A DNA stretch of 64,000 nt from Curtobacterium sp. MCPF17_052 (GTDB lineage Bacteria > Actinomycetota > Actinomycetes > Actinomycetales > Microbacteriaceae). The position numbers were made by a program, and so were the translations under genes. The stretch is from the NCBI RefSeq assembly GCF_003234085.1, contig NZ_QKSD01000001.1, positions 186,001 to 250,000 on the forward strand, in the 5' to 3' direction. The notes under the pieces were generated by a model, which made no database searches, was not told where the DNA came from, and saw only the letters and a list, made by a program, of their open reading frames with translations. Shown here one piece after another: positions 50,494-59,386 of this stretch (position 1 is its first letter; every line of letters starts with the position of its first letter).

Positions 50494-51474
50494 ATGCAGC
50501 GACGCACACTGGGCCGTACCGGCCGTGAGACCTCCGTGATCGGACTCGGCACCTGGCAGTTCGGCGGCGACTGGGGTCCGGTCGCCGCGGAGGACGCCTT
50601 CGCGGTGATGGACGCCTCCGCCGAGGCCGGCATCACCCTGTTCGACACCGCCGACGTGTACGGCGACGGCCGGAGCGAGCAGCTCATCGGCCGCTGGACC
50701 GCCGCGCACCCCGATGCCGGGGTCACGGTCGCCACGAAGATGGGTCGCCGCGTCGACCAGGTCCCGTCGAACTACGTCGCCGCGAACTTCCGGCAGTGGG
50801 TCGACCGGTCGCGCGAGAACCTCGGCCAGGACACGCTCGACCTCGTCCAGCTGCACTGCCCGCCGACCGCGGTGTTCGAGGACGACGCCGTGTACGACGC
50901 CCTGGACGCGCTGGTGTCCGACGGCTCGATCGCCGCGTACGGCGTCTCCGTCGAGACCGCCGACCAGGCCCTGACCGCGATCGCCCGTCCCGGGGTCGCG
51001 AGCGTCCAGGTCATCCTCAACGCGTTCCGGCTGAAGCCGCTCGACCGCGTGCTGCCCGCCGCCCGGGAGGCCGGGGTCGCGATCCTGGCACGGGTCCCGC
51101 TGGCCTCGGGGCTGCTCACCGGCAAGTACACGACCGAGACGACGTTCGCCCCGGAGGACCACCGCACGTACAACCGTGACGGTCAGGCCTTCGACCAGGG
51201 CGAGACCTTCAGCGGTGTCCCGTTCGAGGACGGCGTCCGTGCCGCGCAGGAGTTCGCCGCGGCTCTGCCCGAGGGCGTCTCGGTCCCGCAGGCCGCACTG
51301 GCCTGGGTCGTCGCGCAGGAGGGGGTCACCGCCGCGATCCCGGGTGCGCGCAACGCCGAGCAGGCACGGTCGAACGCCGCGGCCGGGTCCCTCGACCTGC
51401 CCGGGGACCTCGACGCGACCGTCCACGACCTGTACGACCGGTGGTTCCGTGCCACGGTCCACGAGCGCTGGTGA
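50494..51474 (+). CDS. Aldo/keto reductase (AKR11/12-like)
   Basis: A 326-residue reductase beginning MQRRTLGRTGRETSVIGLGTWQFGGDW. Catalytic residues lie in LFDTADVYGDG, VATKMG and LVQLHCPP. The C-terminal cofactor site is AAIPGARNAEQARSNAAAG. It differs from the other two aldo/keto reductases here by the absence of the GPY extension after the Tyr. Ends in a strong hairpin of the dispersed family. Confidence 0.92.
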   Translation: MQRRTLGRTGRETSVIGLGTWQFGGDWGPVAAEDAFAVMDASAEAGITLFDTADVYGDGRSEQLIGRWTAAHPDAGVTVATKMGRRVDQVPSNYVAANFRQWVDRSRENLGQDTLDLVQLHCPPTAVFEDDAVYDALDALVSDGSIAAYGVSVETADQALTAIARPGVASVQVILNAFRLKPLDRVLPAAREAGVAILARVPLASGLLTGKYTTETTFAPEDHRTYNRDGQAFDQGETFSGVPFEDGVRAAQEFAAALPEGVSVPQAALAWVVAQEGVTAAIPGARNAEQARSNAAAGSLDLPGDLDATVHDLYDRWFRATVHERW

Positions 51475-51482
51475 TCGCGACC

Positions 51483-51533
51483 ACGGACGGACGGGAGGCC
51501 CGGCTCACCAGGTGAGTCGGGCCTCCCGTCCGT
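51483..51533. terminator. ACGGGAGGC-family hairpin, 23-base arms
   Basis: ACGGACGGGAGGCCCGGCTC continues to 51505 and pairs with 51511-51533, with one G opposite T. It starts eight bases beyond the aldo/keto reductase stop and lies between convergent genes. Confidence 0.75.
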
Positions 51534-51545
51534 CAGGTGGTCGGC

Positions 51546-52040
51546 TCAGCCGGCCTTGACCACGGCGCGTGATCCGGCGATGACGGCGACGTCCTCGGCG
51601 ACGGCGACCACCTTGTCGGGCAGCACCGTGCCGACGGCCTTGCGGGCGCCCCAGGCGACGTAGGAGCCGACGAGGGCCCCGATCGCGCCGAGGATCGCGC
51701 CCTCGATGCGCAGGTCCGACTTGCCGGACTTCGTCGTGGTGCCGAGCGCGAGCCCGGCGAACGCGCCCGCACCGATGCGGCCGAGGAGCGCCGGGAAGGC
51801 GATCCGGTTCGGGGTCTTCGGCAACTTGTCACCGATGATCTCGCCCGCCGCACCGGCGACGAGACCGGCGCGACCGATCGACGAGTCGAAGGTCTTCCAG
51901 TCCTGCCAGTCACCGCGCAGGTTCTTGTCGCCCTGGTGCAGGCCGAGGACGGCGAGCGGCGTGGCGGAACGGCCTCCGCTGAGGATCCCGAGCAGCAGTG
52001 CACGCGTCAGGGTGCTGGTGGTCCGGCTCTTCTTCGACAT
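51546..52040 (-). CDS. DUF4126-like membrane protein
   Basis: A 164-residue protein with about four hydrophobic, Gly/Ala-rich segments (LTRALLLGILSGGRSATPLAVLG, GLVAGAAGEIIGDKLP, LLGRIGAGAFAGLALG, IEGAILGAIGALVGSYVAWG). The GGRSATP block and GEIIGDKLPKTPNR are characteristic of DUF4126-type proteins. A C-terminal amphipathic segment VVAVAEDVAVIAGSRAVVKAG follows. Function is unknown. Independent unit, flanked by a hairpin and by the sugar ABC operon. Confidence 0.82.
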   Translation of the reverse strand: MSKKSRTTSTLTRALLLGILSGGRSATPLAVLGLHQGDKNLRGDWQDWKTFDSSIGRAGLVAGAAGEIIGDKLPKTPNRIAFPALLGRIGAGAFAGLALGTTTKSGKSDLRIEGAILGAIGALVGSYVAWGARKAVGTVLPDKVVAVAEDVAVIAGSRAVVKAG

Positions 52041-52097
52041 GTGTTTCGTCTCCTTCGTGTCGCCGTCGACGCTACTCAGGCCGGCTGTCCCCGAGGC

Positions 52098-53024
52098 TCA
52101 GCCCTTGACCGCACCCGCGGACATGCCGGAGACCAGGTTGCGCTGGATGATCATGAAGAACACCACGACCGGCAGCGAGAACAGCACGGAGGCAGCCATC
52201 TGTCCGGTGAAGTCGGTGCCGGCGGTCTGCGTCGTGAAGGACGCCAGCCAGACCGGCAGCGTGTAGTGCGCCTGGTCCTGCATGAACGTGTACGCGACGA
52301 TGTAGTCGTTCCACGCGGCGATGAAGGCGAAGACGCTCGTCGCGATCATGCCGGGCATCACGAGCGGGAACAGCACCTTCGTCAGCACCTGCCAGGTGCT
52401 CGCGCCGTCGATCCGGGCACCTTCCTCGATCTCCATCGGGATGGCCAGGAAGAACCCGCGCATCACCCAGATCGAGAACGGCAGCACCGCGGCGACGTAG
52501 GCCAGGATCAGCCCGGCGTAGCTGCCGGTGAGTCCGGTCTGGTTGAAGATGAGGAACTGCGGGATGAGCAGTGCGGTGCCGGGCAGCATCTGGACCAGCA
52601 GGATCACCACGAGGATCGTCCGGCGTCCGCGGAACCGGAACCGCGACAGTGCCGCCGACGCCAGGATCCCGAGCACCAGCGACAGGACGACCGCCCCGAC
52701 CACGACGATGCTCGAGTTCTTCAGGTAGACGAGGAAGTCGGCGCGGGTGAACGCGGTGACGAAGTTCTCGACCGTCGGGTGTGCGGGGGCGAACAGCGGG
52801 GTGCTCGTCAGCGCTTCCGACCGCGGCTTGAAGGCGGTGTTCACCATCCAGTAGACGGGGAAGATCCACACCACGCAGAAGACCACGGCGATGGTGCTGC
52901 TGATCCACCTGACCGGACGACGTCGACGACGGATGCGCTTGGTGGCCGCGATGCCTTTCGGGGTCGGGACGGCTGCGGGGACGTCGGCCTCGACGGGGAT
53001 GCCCGTCGGCAGTGCGGTGGTCAC
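52098..53024 (-). CDS. Carbohydrate ABC transporter permease (MalG type)
   Basis: A 308-residue CUT1 permease with six spans. The EAA loop reads EIEEGARIDGASTWQVLTKVLFPLVMPGM, the standard MalG form. An Arg-rich cytoplasmic N-terminus of about 35 residues precedes TM1. GTG 53024 overlaps the MalF-type stop (GTGA). Last gene of the operon. The specific sugar cannot be told from the permease. Confidence 0.93.
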   Translation of the reverse strand: MTTALPTGIPVEADVPAAVPTPKGIAATKRIRRRRRPVRWISSTIAVVFCVVWIFPVYWMVNTAFKPRSEALTSTPLFAPAHPTVENFVTAFTRADFLVYLKNSSIVVVGAVVLSLVLGILASAALSRFRFRGRRTILVVILLVQMLPGTALLIPQFLIFNQTGLTGSYAGLILAYVAAVLPFSIWVMRGFFLAIPMEIEEGARIDGASTWQVLTKVLFPLVMPGMIATSVFAFIAAWNDYIVAYTFMQDQAHYTLPVWLASFTTQTAGTDFTGQMAASVLFSLPVVVFFMIIQRNLVSGMSAGAVKG

Positions 53025-54004
53025 AGCTCTTCTCCCGATCGGACGAGGTTCCGGATGTAGAGGGCGCTGAGGACCATGAGGATCAGCGCGGCGATCACGG
53101 CGACCGCGGACCCGGTGCCGATGTCGTGCCCGACGAACGCGGTGATGTAGGTGAAGACGCCGAGGGTCGAGGTGGCACCGTCCGGTCCGCCCTGGGACAC
53201 GAGCCAGATCTGGTTGAAGACGTTGAAGTCCCAGATGATCGAGAGCATCGTCACCAGCAGCAGCGTCGGACGCAGGTACTCGATGGTGACGACGCGGTAG
53301 ACCGTCCACTCGGAGCCGCCGTCGAGTCGGACGGCCTCCTTCACCTCGAGCGGGATCTGGGTCTCGGCCGCGTACAGGGTCAGTGCGATGAAGGGCACCG
53401 CCTGCCAGACGACGAGCATCCAGATCGACGTGTACGCCAGGCCGGCGCTGTTGCCCCAGTCGGTGTTCGTCATGTCGCCGAAGACGTGCAGCTGCGTGAG
53501 CACCCAGTTGACGACGCCGTAGCCGGGCTGGAACAACCAGTTCCACACGAGCGAGGACGCCACGTTCGGCATGCCCCACGCGCAGATGAGGACGATCGTC
53601 ACGGCGTAGCGGAGGACCACCCCGAGCCGGGTCATCAGGTGGGAGACACCGGCGCCGATGAGGATGCTGCCGAGCACCATCGCCGCGGTGAACAGGATCG
53701 TGCGCACCAGGGAAGCCCAGAACGCCGGGTCGGTGAGGATCTGCACGTACTGCGCCAGGCCGACCGCGTCGTAGGCACCGGTGTAGAGCGAGCGCTGGTC
53801 GTAGTCGGTGAACGACGTGAAGACCAGGAAGACGATGGGGGCGATCGTCACGAAGACGAGCACCAGGCCCGCCGGCGTGAGGAGCCACAGCGGGGCGAAC
53901 GAGCGGGTTGCGCGACGGCGGGGTGACCCACCGGGCCGGTCGTCCTGCGAGCGGGTCGGACGGTCGATGCGCTCCTGGCTCGGGCGGGTGGCGGAGACGG
54001 TCAC
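53021..54004 (-). CDS. Carbohydrate ABC transporter permease (MalF type)
   Basis: A 327-residue CUT1 permease with six spans and the EAA loop EVKEAVRLDGGSEWTVYRVVTIEYLRPTL. WLLTPAGLVLVFVTIAPIVFLVFTSFTDYD is TM1 and its periplasmic junction. GTG 54004 fits the operon's start pattern, but an in-frame start 21 codons upstream is possible. An inverted repeat lies between it and the binding-protein gene. No ATPase gene is in this operon; such CUT1 systems commonly share an MsiK-type ATPase encoded elsewhere. Confidence 0.92.
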   Translation of the reverse strand: MTVSATRPSQERIDRPTRSQDDRPGGSPRRRATRSFAPLWLLTPAGLVLVFVTIAPIVFLVFTSFTDYDQRSLYTGAYDAVGLAQYVQILTDPAFWASLVRTILFTAAMVLGSILIGAGVSHLMTRLGVVLRYAVTIVLICAWGMPNVASSLVWNWLFQPGYGVVNWVLTQLHVFGDMTNTDWGNSAGLAYTSIWMLVVWQAVPFIALTLYAAETQIPLEVKEAVRLDGGSEWTVYRVVTIEYLRPTLLLVTMLSIIWDFNVFNQIWLVSQGGPDGATSTLGVFTYITAFVGHDIGTGSAVAVIAALILMVLSALYIRNLVRSGEEL

Positions 54005-54026
54005 GTCTGGCCTTTCCGTGAGGGGC

Positions 54027-54072
54027 GGACGGTGCGGGTGCCGCGGCGTGTGCCGGGGTGCCCGCACCGTCC
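54027..54072 (-). promoter_or_regulatory. Intercistronic stem-loop between binding protein and permease genes
   Basis: GGACGGTGCGGG (54027-54038) pairs exactly with CCCGCACCGTCC (54061-54072); the 22-base loop has further internal pairing. It lies 22 bases beyond the binding-protein stop codon. Confidence 0.65.
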
Positions 54073-54094
54073 TGCGTCGGTCGAGGAGTGCGGC

Positions 54095-55423
54095 CTACTC
54101 CTTGTTGAGCGTGGAGTCGGCTGCCTTGTCGAAGGTCGCGGCGGCTTCCTCCGGGGTCTTCGAGCCGGAGACGATGCTCGAGAACAGGTTGTTGATGCTC
54201 TGGTCACCCTCGAGGTCGGCCCACCGGGAGTTCGCCGGCGTGGCCTTCGAGTTCAGCGCTGCCGTGAAGAAGCCCTTGTTGATGTCGCTGAGCGTCGAGT
54301 CGGCGGCCTTGATGCCGTCGGTGCTGTTCGGGATCCAGCCGTTGTCGCCGTAGACGTACTTGCTCTGCATCTCCGGGCCGGACGCGATCTTCACCCACTG
54401 CAGGGCCAGGTCGGTGTTCTTCGACTTGGCGGCGACACCCCAGTCGGAGCCACCGAGCATGACCGGCTGGGTCTTGCCGGACTTGCCCGGGAACGGGAAG
54501 GTGCCGAGCTTGTCCGCCGTCATCTCGGGGTTCGCCTGCTCGACGAGCCCGAGCGTGCCGCTGGTGCTGAGGATCGCCGAGGCCTTCTCGTCGGCGAAGA
54601 CCTGGTTCATGTCCGGGCTGTCGGTGTTGAGCGTCGCGGAGGCCTTCGAGGAGTAGTCGTTCGCGAACTCCTTGAAGTCCGCCAGACCCTGCTGCGCCTT
54701 CGCGTCGCTGAAGCCGGCCTTCCAGGTGCCGTCCTGCTCGGTCGCGATCTCGCCGCCCGCGTCCCAGACGAACTGCATGCCGGCGTACCAGTACTGACCG
54801 GGCATGTAGAACGCGGAGAAGTCGTCGGCGGTGTTCTTCGCCTTGACCTTGTCGAGGTCAGCGGTGAGCTCCTCGTACGTGGTCGGGGCCGTGGTGATGC
54901 CGGCGTCGGCCCACATCTGCTTGTTGTAGATGACCGATCGGGCACCGGCGAAGCCGGGGACGCCGTACAGCGAGCCGTCGACGGTCGCCGGGTCCGAGAG
55001 CCCACCGAGCCAGGTCTGCCCCTGCGCGAGGTCCTTCTTGTACGGCGTCAGGTCCAGGAGCGCCCCGTTGGCGGCGTAGCTCGCGACCTGGGTGTTGCCG
55101 AGGTCCAGGACGTCCGGCGGGGTGTTCGTCGCCAGGGCGGTGGAGATCTTCGTCGTGATGCCGTCCCACTGCTGGATCTGGACCTTGACCTTCGCGCCGG
55201 TCTTCGCCTCGAACTCCTTGTTGATCGCGGCGATCGTCTTGTCCGAGTAGTCGCCGGTCATGGCCCACACGGTCAGCGTCTTGCCGTCGCCCTTGACGTC
55301 GGCGACGTCCTTGGTCCCACCGCCGCCTCCGCCACCGGCGTTGCCGGCGCTGGAGCAGGCCGTCAGGCCCATGGCGATGGTCAGGGCCACGGCAGTTGCT
55401 GCCGCGAACTTCTTCGTACGCAT
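54095..55423 (-). CDS. Carbohydrate ABC transporter substrate-binding lipoprotein (CUT1)
   Basis: A 442-residue lipoprotein (lipobox LTAC, Cys23; Gly-rich linker after it) of SBP family 1. LTVWAMTGDYSDKTIAAINKEFEAKTG opens the domain; PPDVLDLGNTQVASYAANGALLDLTPY and GVPGFAGARSVIYNKQMWADAGI are family blocks. LGGSDWGVAAKSKNTDLALQWVKI lies in the second lobe. AGGAG precedes ATG 55423. Related binding proteins take N-acetylglucosamine or chito-oligosaccharides, and others maltose-like sugars; specificity is unresolved. Confidence 0.92.
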   Translation of the reverse strand: MRTKKFAAATAVALTIAMGLTACSSAGNAGGGGGGGTKDVADVKGDGKTLTVWAMTGDYSDKTIAAINKEFEAKTGAKVKVQIQQWDGITTKISTALATNTPPDVLDLGNTQVASYAANGALLDLTPYKKDLAQGQTWLGGLSDPATVDGSLYGVPGFAGARSVIYNKQMWADAGITTAPTTYEELTADLDKVKAKNTADDFSAFYMPGQYWYAGMQFVWDAGGEIATEQDGTWKAGFSDAKAQQGLADFKEFANDYSSKASATLNTDSPDMNQVFADEKASAILSTSGTLGLVEQANPEMTADKLGTFPFPGKSGKTQPVMLGGSDWGVAAKSKNTDLALQWVKIASGPEMQSKYVYGDNGWIPNSTDGIKAADSTLSDINKGFFTAALNSKATPANSRWADLEGDQSINNLFSSIVSGSKTPEEAAATFDKAADSTLNKE

Positions 55424-55463
55424 TGCTTCTCCTTGGTGGTCGTTCTGCTGTGTCGGTGTCGGG

Positions 55464-56609
55464 TCAGCTCACGCCGAGCTCCGCGGCGAGCAGGAAGGCT
55501 GCTCCGCCCCGGAGGATCAGGTCGCTGTTGGTGGAGGTGGCGGTCACGGAGAGGTCGTTGCCGACGCTCGCGAGGGTCCGTGCCGTGGCCGTCACGCGGA
55601 CGGCCTGGATGAAGGGGCCCTGGACGAGGTCGGCGGGGCCGGTGACGACGATCTCGGTGATGTTCACCGCGCTGATGATGGGCGCGAGGACACCGCCGAG
55701 GGTGCTGCCGGCGGAGCGCAGGACCTCGTCGCGGTCGTCGGGCGATGCAGCGATCCGGCGGGTCAGGTGTTCGGCGCCGATGAGGACTTCGAGGCAACCG
55801 CGACGACCGCACAGGCAGGCTTCGCCGTCCTCGTCGATCGTCAGGTGTCCGATCTCACCGGCGGCGAACCGCTCGCCCAGGACCAGACGGCCGCCGAGCA
55901 CCATGCCCGTGCCGACACCGTGCTCGAGTGCGACGACGAGCAGGTCGTTGCCGGGCTCGACCTCGAACGCGTGCACGCCGAGGGCCGCGGTGTTGGCGTC
56001 GTTGAGCACGTGCACGGGCAGCCGGAAGTGCTCGGTGAGCTGTTCCTGCAGCGGCAGGTCGGCGCCGAGGGCCACGGAGTGCAGCACGGTGCCCGCGGCG
56101 TCGATGACCCCGGGGCAGCCGACCGCGATGCCGAGCAACCGGCGGGTGGTCATCGTGGTGAGGCGTTCCACCAGCCGGATGATCCGGACGACCGCCTGTT
56201 CCCCGGTGGCGCCGTCCACCTCGATCTTCGCGCTGTCCACGACGTCGCCACGGAGGTTCGTGACCGCGCCGACGAAGTGGTCGGGGAGCGACAGGTCGAC
56301 GACGACGATGTGGAAGGCGTCGACGTTGAGGTTGATGAGGGTCGCGGGTTTGCCGACCCGCAGGTCCTCCCGCGGGCCGAGCTCGGTGACGAGCGCGTCG
56401 GCCTCGAGCTCCGCCACGAGTCCGCTGACCGTCGGGCGGGTGAGGCCCGACTGCCGGGACAGGTCGGCGCGGCTCATGGCCCCGTCGGTGAAGAGCGTCT
56501 GCAGGATCAGCGAGCGGTTGTGGGCCCGGCTGTGCTGTGGGAGCGCCTTGCTGCGCGGGCGTCGGAGTTGCGCGCCGAAGGCGGTCTGTGCGTCCGTCTC
56601 GTTCGGCAT
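55464..56609 (-). CDS. ROK-family transcriptional repressor
   Basis: A 381-residue regulator. Winged helix at about residues 30-70 (RSLILQTLFTDGAMSRADLSRQSGLTRPTVSGLVAEL). ROK domain with the zinc motif CLCGRRGCLEV and EHGVGTGMVLGGRLVLG. A GGAGGAG ribosome-binding site precedes ATG 56609. It stands directly upstream of the sugar ABC operon and divergent from a ROK kinase, with TTAGTAAA/TTTACTAA boxes in the spacer that are good operator candidates. Confidence 0.92.
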   Translation of the reverse strand: MPNETDAQTAFGAQLRRPRSKALPQHSRAHNRSLILQTLFTDGAMSRADLSRQSGLTRPTVSGLVAELEADALVTELGPREDLRVGKPATLINLNVDAFHIVVVDLSLPDHFVGAVTNLRGDVVDSAKIEVDGATGEQAVVRIIRLVERLTTMTTRRLLGIAVGCPGVIDAAGTVLHSVALGADLPLQEQLTEHFRLPVHVLNDANTAALGVHAFEVEPGNDLLVVALEHGVGTGMVLGGRLVLGERFAAGEIGHLTIDEDGEACLCGRRGCLEVLIGAEHLTRRIAASPDDRDEVLRSAGSTLGGVLAPIISAVNITEIVVTGPADLVQGPFIQAVRVTATARTLASVGNDLSVTATSTNSDLILRGGAAFLLAAELGVS

Positions 56610-56636
56610 CAGATCTCCTCCCTCCGAGCGGTTGCC

Positions 56637-56758
56637 TTAGTAAAGGACCGTTCCTAATCGGCTGTCAAGACCCGATCTGCAGCCGTAACAAGCGCGTGAT
56701 CTGGCGGAAACAGGCGGAAGTCACTGCTTGCCACGGATGCGTAAGGCGTGTTTACTAA
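56637..56758. promoter_or_regulatory. Divergent control region with TTAGTAAA boxes
   Basis: TTAGTAAA at 56637-56644, the related ATTAGGAA on the other strand at 56651-56658, and TTTACTAA at 56751-56758. AT-rich octamers of this kind are rare here, and TTAGTAAA-like half-sites are known for ROK repressors. The outer boxes lie about 115 bases apart, one near each start codon. Function inferred from position. Confidence 0.55.
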
Positions 56759-56825
56759 CCCGCATGCGCAGCCCAGACGCCGCGTCCTCGACGCCGAGGC
56801 CGGACACCCCGACGACCGGTCCCCG

Positions 56826-57731
56826 ATGAGGATCGGCCTGGACATCGGCGGGACGAAGATCGACGCCGTCGCGGTCGCTCCGACCGGGGAGACCGTCGAC
56901 CGGGTCCGCGTGCCGACCGGCTTCGGTGCCGAGACGGTGGTCGCGAACACGCTGCAGGTGATCGACTGGCTGCGGGCACGGACCGGCACGACACCGACCG
57001 CGGTCGGCATCGGGATCCCCGGGCTCATCGACCACGAGACCGGCTGGGTTCGCCACGCGGTGAACCTCGGGCTGTCCGAGGTCGCGCTCGGCCCGCTCGT
57101 CGCCGACCACGTCGGGCTGCCCGTACAGGTGGAGAACGACGTCAACGTCGCGGCACTCGGCGCGGCGCAGGCGATGCACCTCGACGGCCCGCACGCCTAC
57201 CTCAACATCGGCACGGGGTTGGCCGCCGGCATCGTCGTGGACCGCCGGCTCTGGCGCGGAGCCCGCGGGAACGCCGGCGAGGTCGGCCACATCCCGGTGC
57301 TCGCCGACGGCCCCGTGTGCGTGTGCGGGCAGCGCGGCTGCCTGGAGACCGTCGCGTCCGGTTCGGCACTCGCCACCGCCTGGCCCGGGCACCCGGGCAA
57401 CACCGCCACGAGCGTGTTCGACAGTGCGGACGACGGCGACCCGGTGGCGACCGCCGTACGGGACCGCTTCGTCGGCGGCGTCGCCTCGGCCGTCCGGATC
57501 CTCGTGGTCACCGCCGACGTCGAGTCGGTCGTCATCGGCGGTGGGCTCGCCGCCCTCGGCCAGCGCCTCCTCCTGCCCCTGCGTGCGGACTTCGACGAGG
57601 CCGCACGCTCCTCCCCCTTCGTCGCGTCGCTCGGCCTGTCGTCACGCGTGCTCCTCGCGCCCCTCGACCAGCCGCTCGCCGCACTCGGCGCCGCTTTCCT
57701 GGCTCCCGAGTCAGCCGTGACGGCCGCCTGA
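56826..57731 (+). CDS. ROK-family sugar kinase (glucokinase/N-acetylglucosamine-kinase-like)
   Basis: A 301-residue ROK protein without DNA-binding domain. The ATP site MRIGLDIGGTKIDAVAV begins at ATG 56826; NDVNVAALGAAQ includes the catalytic Asp; GEVGHIPV and the zinc motif CVCGQRGCLETVASG follow. Phosphorylates an incoming hexose, probably the one imported by the CUT1 transporter on the other side of the control region. Earlier in-frame starts would add an unrelated 26-residue segment. Confidence 0.9.
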   Translation: MRIGLDIGGTKIDAVAVAPTGETVDRVRVPTGFGAETVVANTLQVIDWLRARTGTTPTAVGIGIPGLIDHETGWVRHAVNLGLSEVALGPLVADHVGLPVQVENDVNVAALGAAQAMHLDGPHAYLNIGTGLAAGIVVDRRLWRGARGNAGEVGHIPVLADGPVCVCGQRGCLETVASGSALATAWPGHPGNTATSVFDSADDGDPVATAVRDRFVGGVASAVRILVVTADVESVVIGGGLAALGQRLLLPLRADFDEAARSSPFVASLGLSSRVLLAPLDQPLAALGAAFLAPESAVTAA

Positions 57732-57740
57732 CGCGAGGGG

Positions 57741-57768
57741 CGGGACCCGGCCGAGCCGGGCCTCCCGT
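57741..57768 (+). terminator. ACGGGAGGC-family hairpin (short variant)
   Basis: CCCGGC-CGA-GCCGGG forms the stem (57746-57760); the outer GCGGGA and CCTCCCGT flanks pair imperfectly and keep the right-arm core of the family. It begins nine bases after the sugar-kinase stop. Confidence 0.55.
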
Positions 57769-57884
57769 CACGTCGCATCGGCCCCCACGGCCCCTGTCGG
57801 CGCCGACCACACGGTCGGTCCGGCGCACCATCCTGTACGGATCCACCGTCCGCCGCGTCAGCCGCAGCTGGGAGTGAGCACGCA

Positions 57885-59225
57885 ATGACCGACCCGACAC
57901 GTCCCGTCGAACCGCCCGTCCCCGCCGACCTCCGCGCGTCCGGCACGCTCAGCCGTCGTGGCGTCGTCCTCGGCGGTGCCGCTGCCGTCGCCGCAGCCGC
58001 CGTGGCGCTGGGTGCACCCGGCATCGCCTCGGCCAGCCCGGGAGGCCCGGCAGCCGTCGCGAGCACCGGCCACCGGCCCGGCACGCCCACGCTGTCCCGC
58101 GCCCGCTCGCGCGACCTGGCGTACGACCACCTGGACCTGCGGATGGACGAGTACGGCAGCGGGTCCGCCCTCCGGCTGCCGCGGAGCTACTCCGGCGGGT
58201 ACTTCGCGTCCCTGCCGACGGAGTTCGTGTCCTCGTTCGCGTACGATGACGCCCTGATGGTCCTGGCGTGGCTCGGTCGCGGTCGTCGCGACGACGTGCA
58301 GCGGGCGACGGTCCTCGGCGACGCGCTGCTGTCCCTGCAGACGGCGGACCCGATCGGGGACGGCCGGACTCGGGCGTCGTACCAGCCGGACACGTTCCCG
58401 GTGGCGACACCACCGCGGCCGATCGACATCGGTTCCCCCGCGGCGTACACGGGCAACCAGTCGTGGGTCGGGATGGCCTTCTGCCGGTTGTACGCGGTGA
58501 CGCGGAAGCGGCGGTTCCTGGACGGCGCCCTGCGCCTCGGCACGTGGATCGAGGAACACGCCCGCGACGACGTCCGTCAGCCGGCCGGGTACACCGGTGG
58601 CCGGAACGCCGACGACCAGCCGATCACGTACAAGTCGACCGAGCACAACATCGACGTGACCGCGTTCTTCACCCAGCTCGCGCAGCTCACCGGCGACCGG
58701 GCGTGGAAGCGACGGGCGGCCCTGGCGGAGTCGTTCGTCCGGGCCATGCAGGACCGGACGGACGGGCACCTGTGGACCGGCACCGACCCGGACGGTGTGA
58801 CGATCAACCGCGTGCCGATCCCCGAGGACGTGCAGGTCTGGGCGTACCTCGCGACGCTCGACCGGCGGTACTCGGCGTCGGTGACGTGGGTACTCGACAC
58901 CCTCATCGCACACGACGGTCCGTACACGGGCCCGTCCTTCTCGGACACCGACACCAGCAAGGTCTGGTTCGAGGGTTCCGGTCAGCTGGCGCTCGCCCTG
59001 GAAGCCCGGGGCGCACGTGGCGACCGGGCCCGGGCCTCGGCTGTCCTGGACAGCGTGCAGCTCGCGCAGCGGACGCAGCCGAACGGCGACGGGAAGGGGA
59101 TCGTGTCGGCGTCGTCGGACGGGCTGGACACCGGGTTCGGCGACCTGTACTACGCCAGCCTGCACACGGGTGCGACGGCGTGGTACCTGCTCGCGGTCAC
59201 GCGGACGAACCCCTTCCGGCTCTGA
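57885..59225 (+). CDS. Tat-exported alpha/alpha-toroid protein (six-hairpin glycosidase-like)
   Basis: A 446-residue protein with a twin-arginine signal: SRRGVVLGG at residues 23-31, hydrophobic core and ASA cleavage after residue 50. The mature part has repeated helix-hairpin motifs with aromatic ends (SSFAYDDALMVLAWLGRG, SWVGMAFCRLYAVTRKRRFLDGALRLGTWIEE, TDGHLWTGTDPDG, KVWFEGSGQLALALEARG, FGDLYYASLHTGATAWYLLAV), consistent with an (alpha/alpha)6 barrel. Conserved acidic residues in FAYDDA and STEHNIDVTAF are candidate catalytic or substrate contacts. Exact activity unknown. Close to sugar-uptake genes. Confidence 0.75.
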   Translation: MTDPTRPVEPPVPADLRASGTLSRRGVVLGGAAAVAAAAVALGAPGIASASPGGPAAVASTGHRPGTPTLSRARSRDLAYDHLDLRMDEYGSGSALRLPRSYSGGYFASLPTEFVSSFAYDDALMVLAWLGRGRRDDVQRATVLGDALLSLQTADPIGDGRTRASYQPDTFPVATPPRPIDIGSPAAYTGNQSWVGMAFCRLYAVTRKRRFLDGALRLGTWIEEHARDDVRQPAGYTGGRNADDQPITYKSTEHNIDVTAFFTQLAQLTGDRAWKRRAALAESFVRAMQDRTDGHLWTGTDPDGVTINRVPIPEDVQVWAYLATLDRRYSASVTWVLDTLIAHDGPYTGPSFSDTDTSKVWFEGSGQLALALEARGARGDRARASAVLDSVQLAQRTQPNGDGKGIVSASSDGLDTGFGDLYYASLHTGATAWYLLAVTRTNPFRL

Positions 59226-59302
59226 CGCGCCGCGCTGCGCGCGCCGGGCGCGGCGGACCGGGTGCCGGGCGGGGCCGGCGCGGGCGGTGCCGCAGTTGTC
59301 CA

Positions 59303-59351
59303 CGAAAGCGACAAATCAGCGCGGACCGCAGGCGCACAAGTGTCGCTTTCG
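59303..59351. repeat. CGAAAGCGACA inverted-repeat element, copy 2
   Basis: CGAAAGCGACA (59303-59313) pairs exactly with TGTCGCTTTCG (59341-59351) around a 27-base GC-rich loop. Same core arm as the element at 23478-23534, in the same orientation relative to its loop. Lies in the spacer between convergent toroid-protein and MarR genes. Confidence 0.7.
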
Positions 59352-59386
59352 CGGGGTGGACCGAGCAGCGCCACTCGGCGCCGGGG

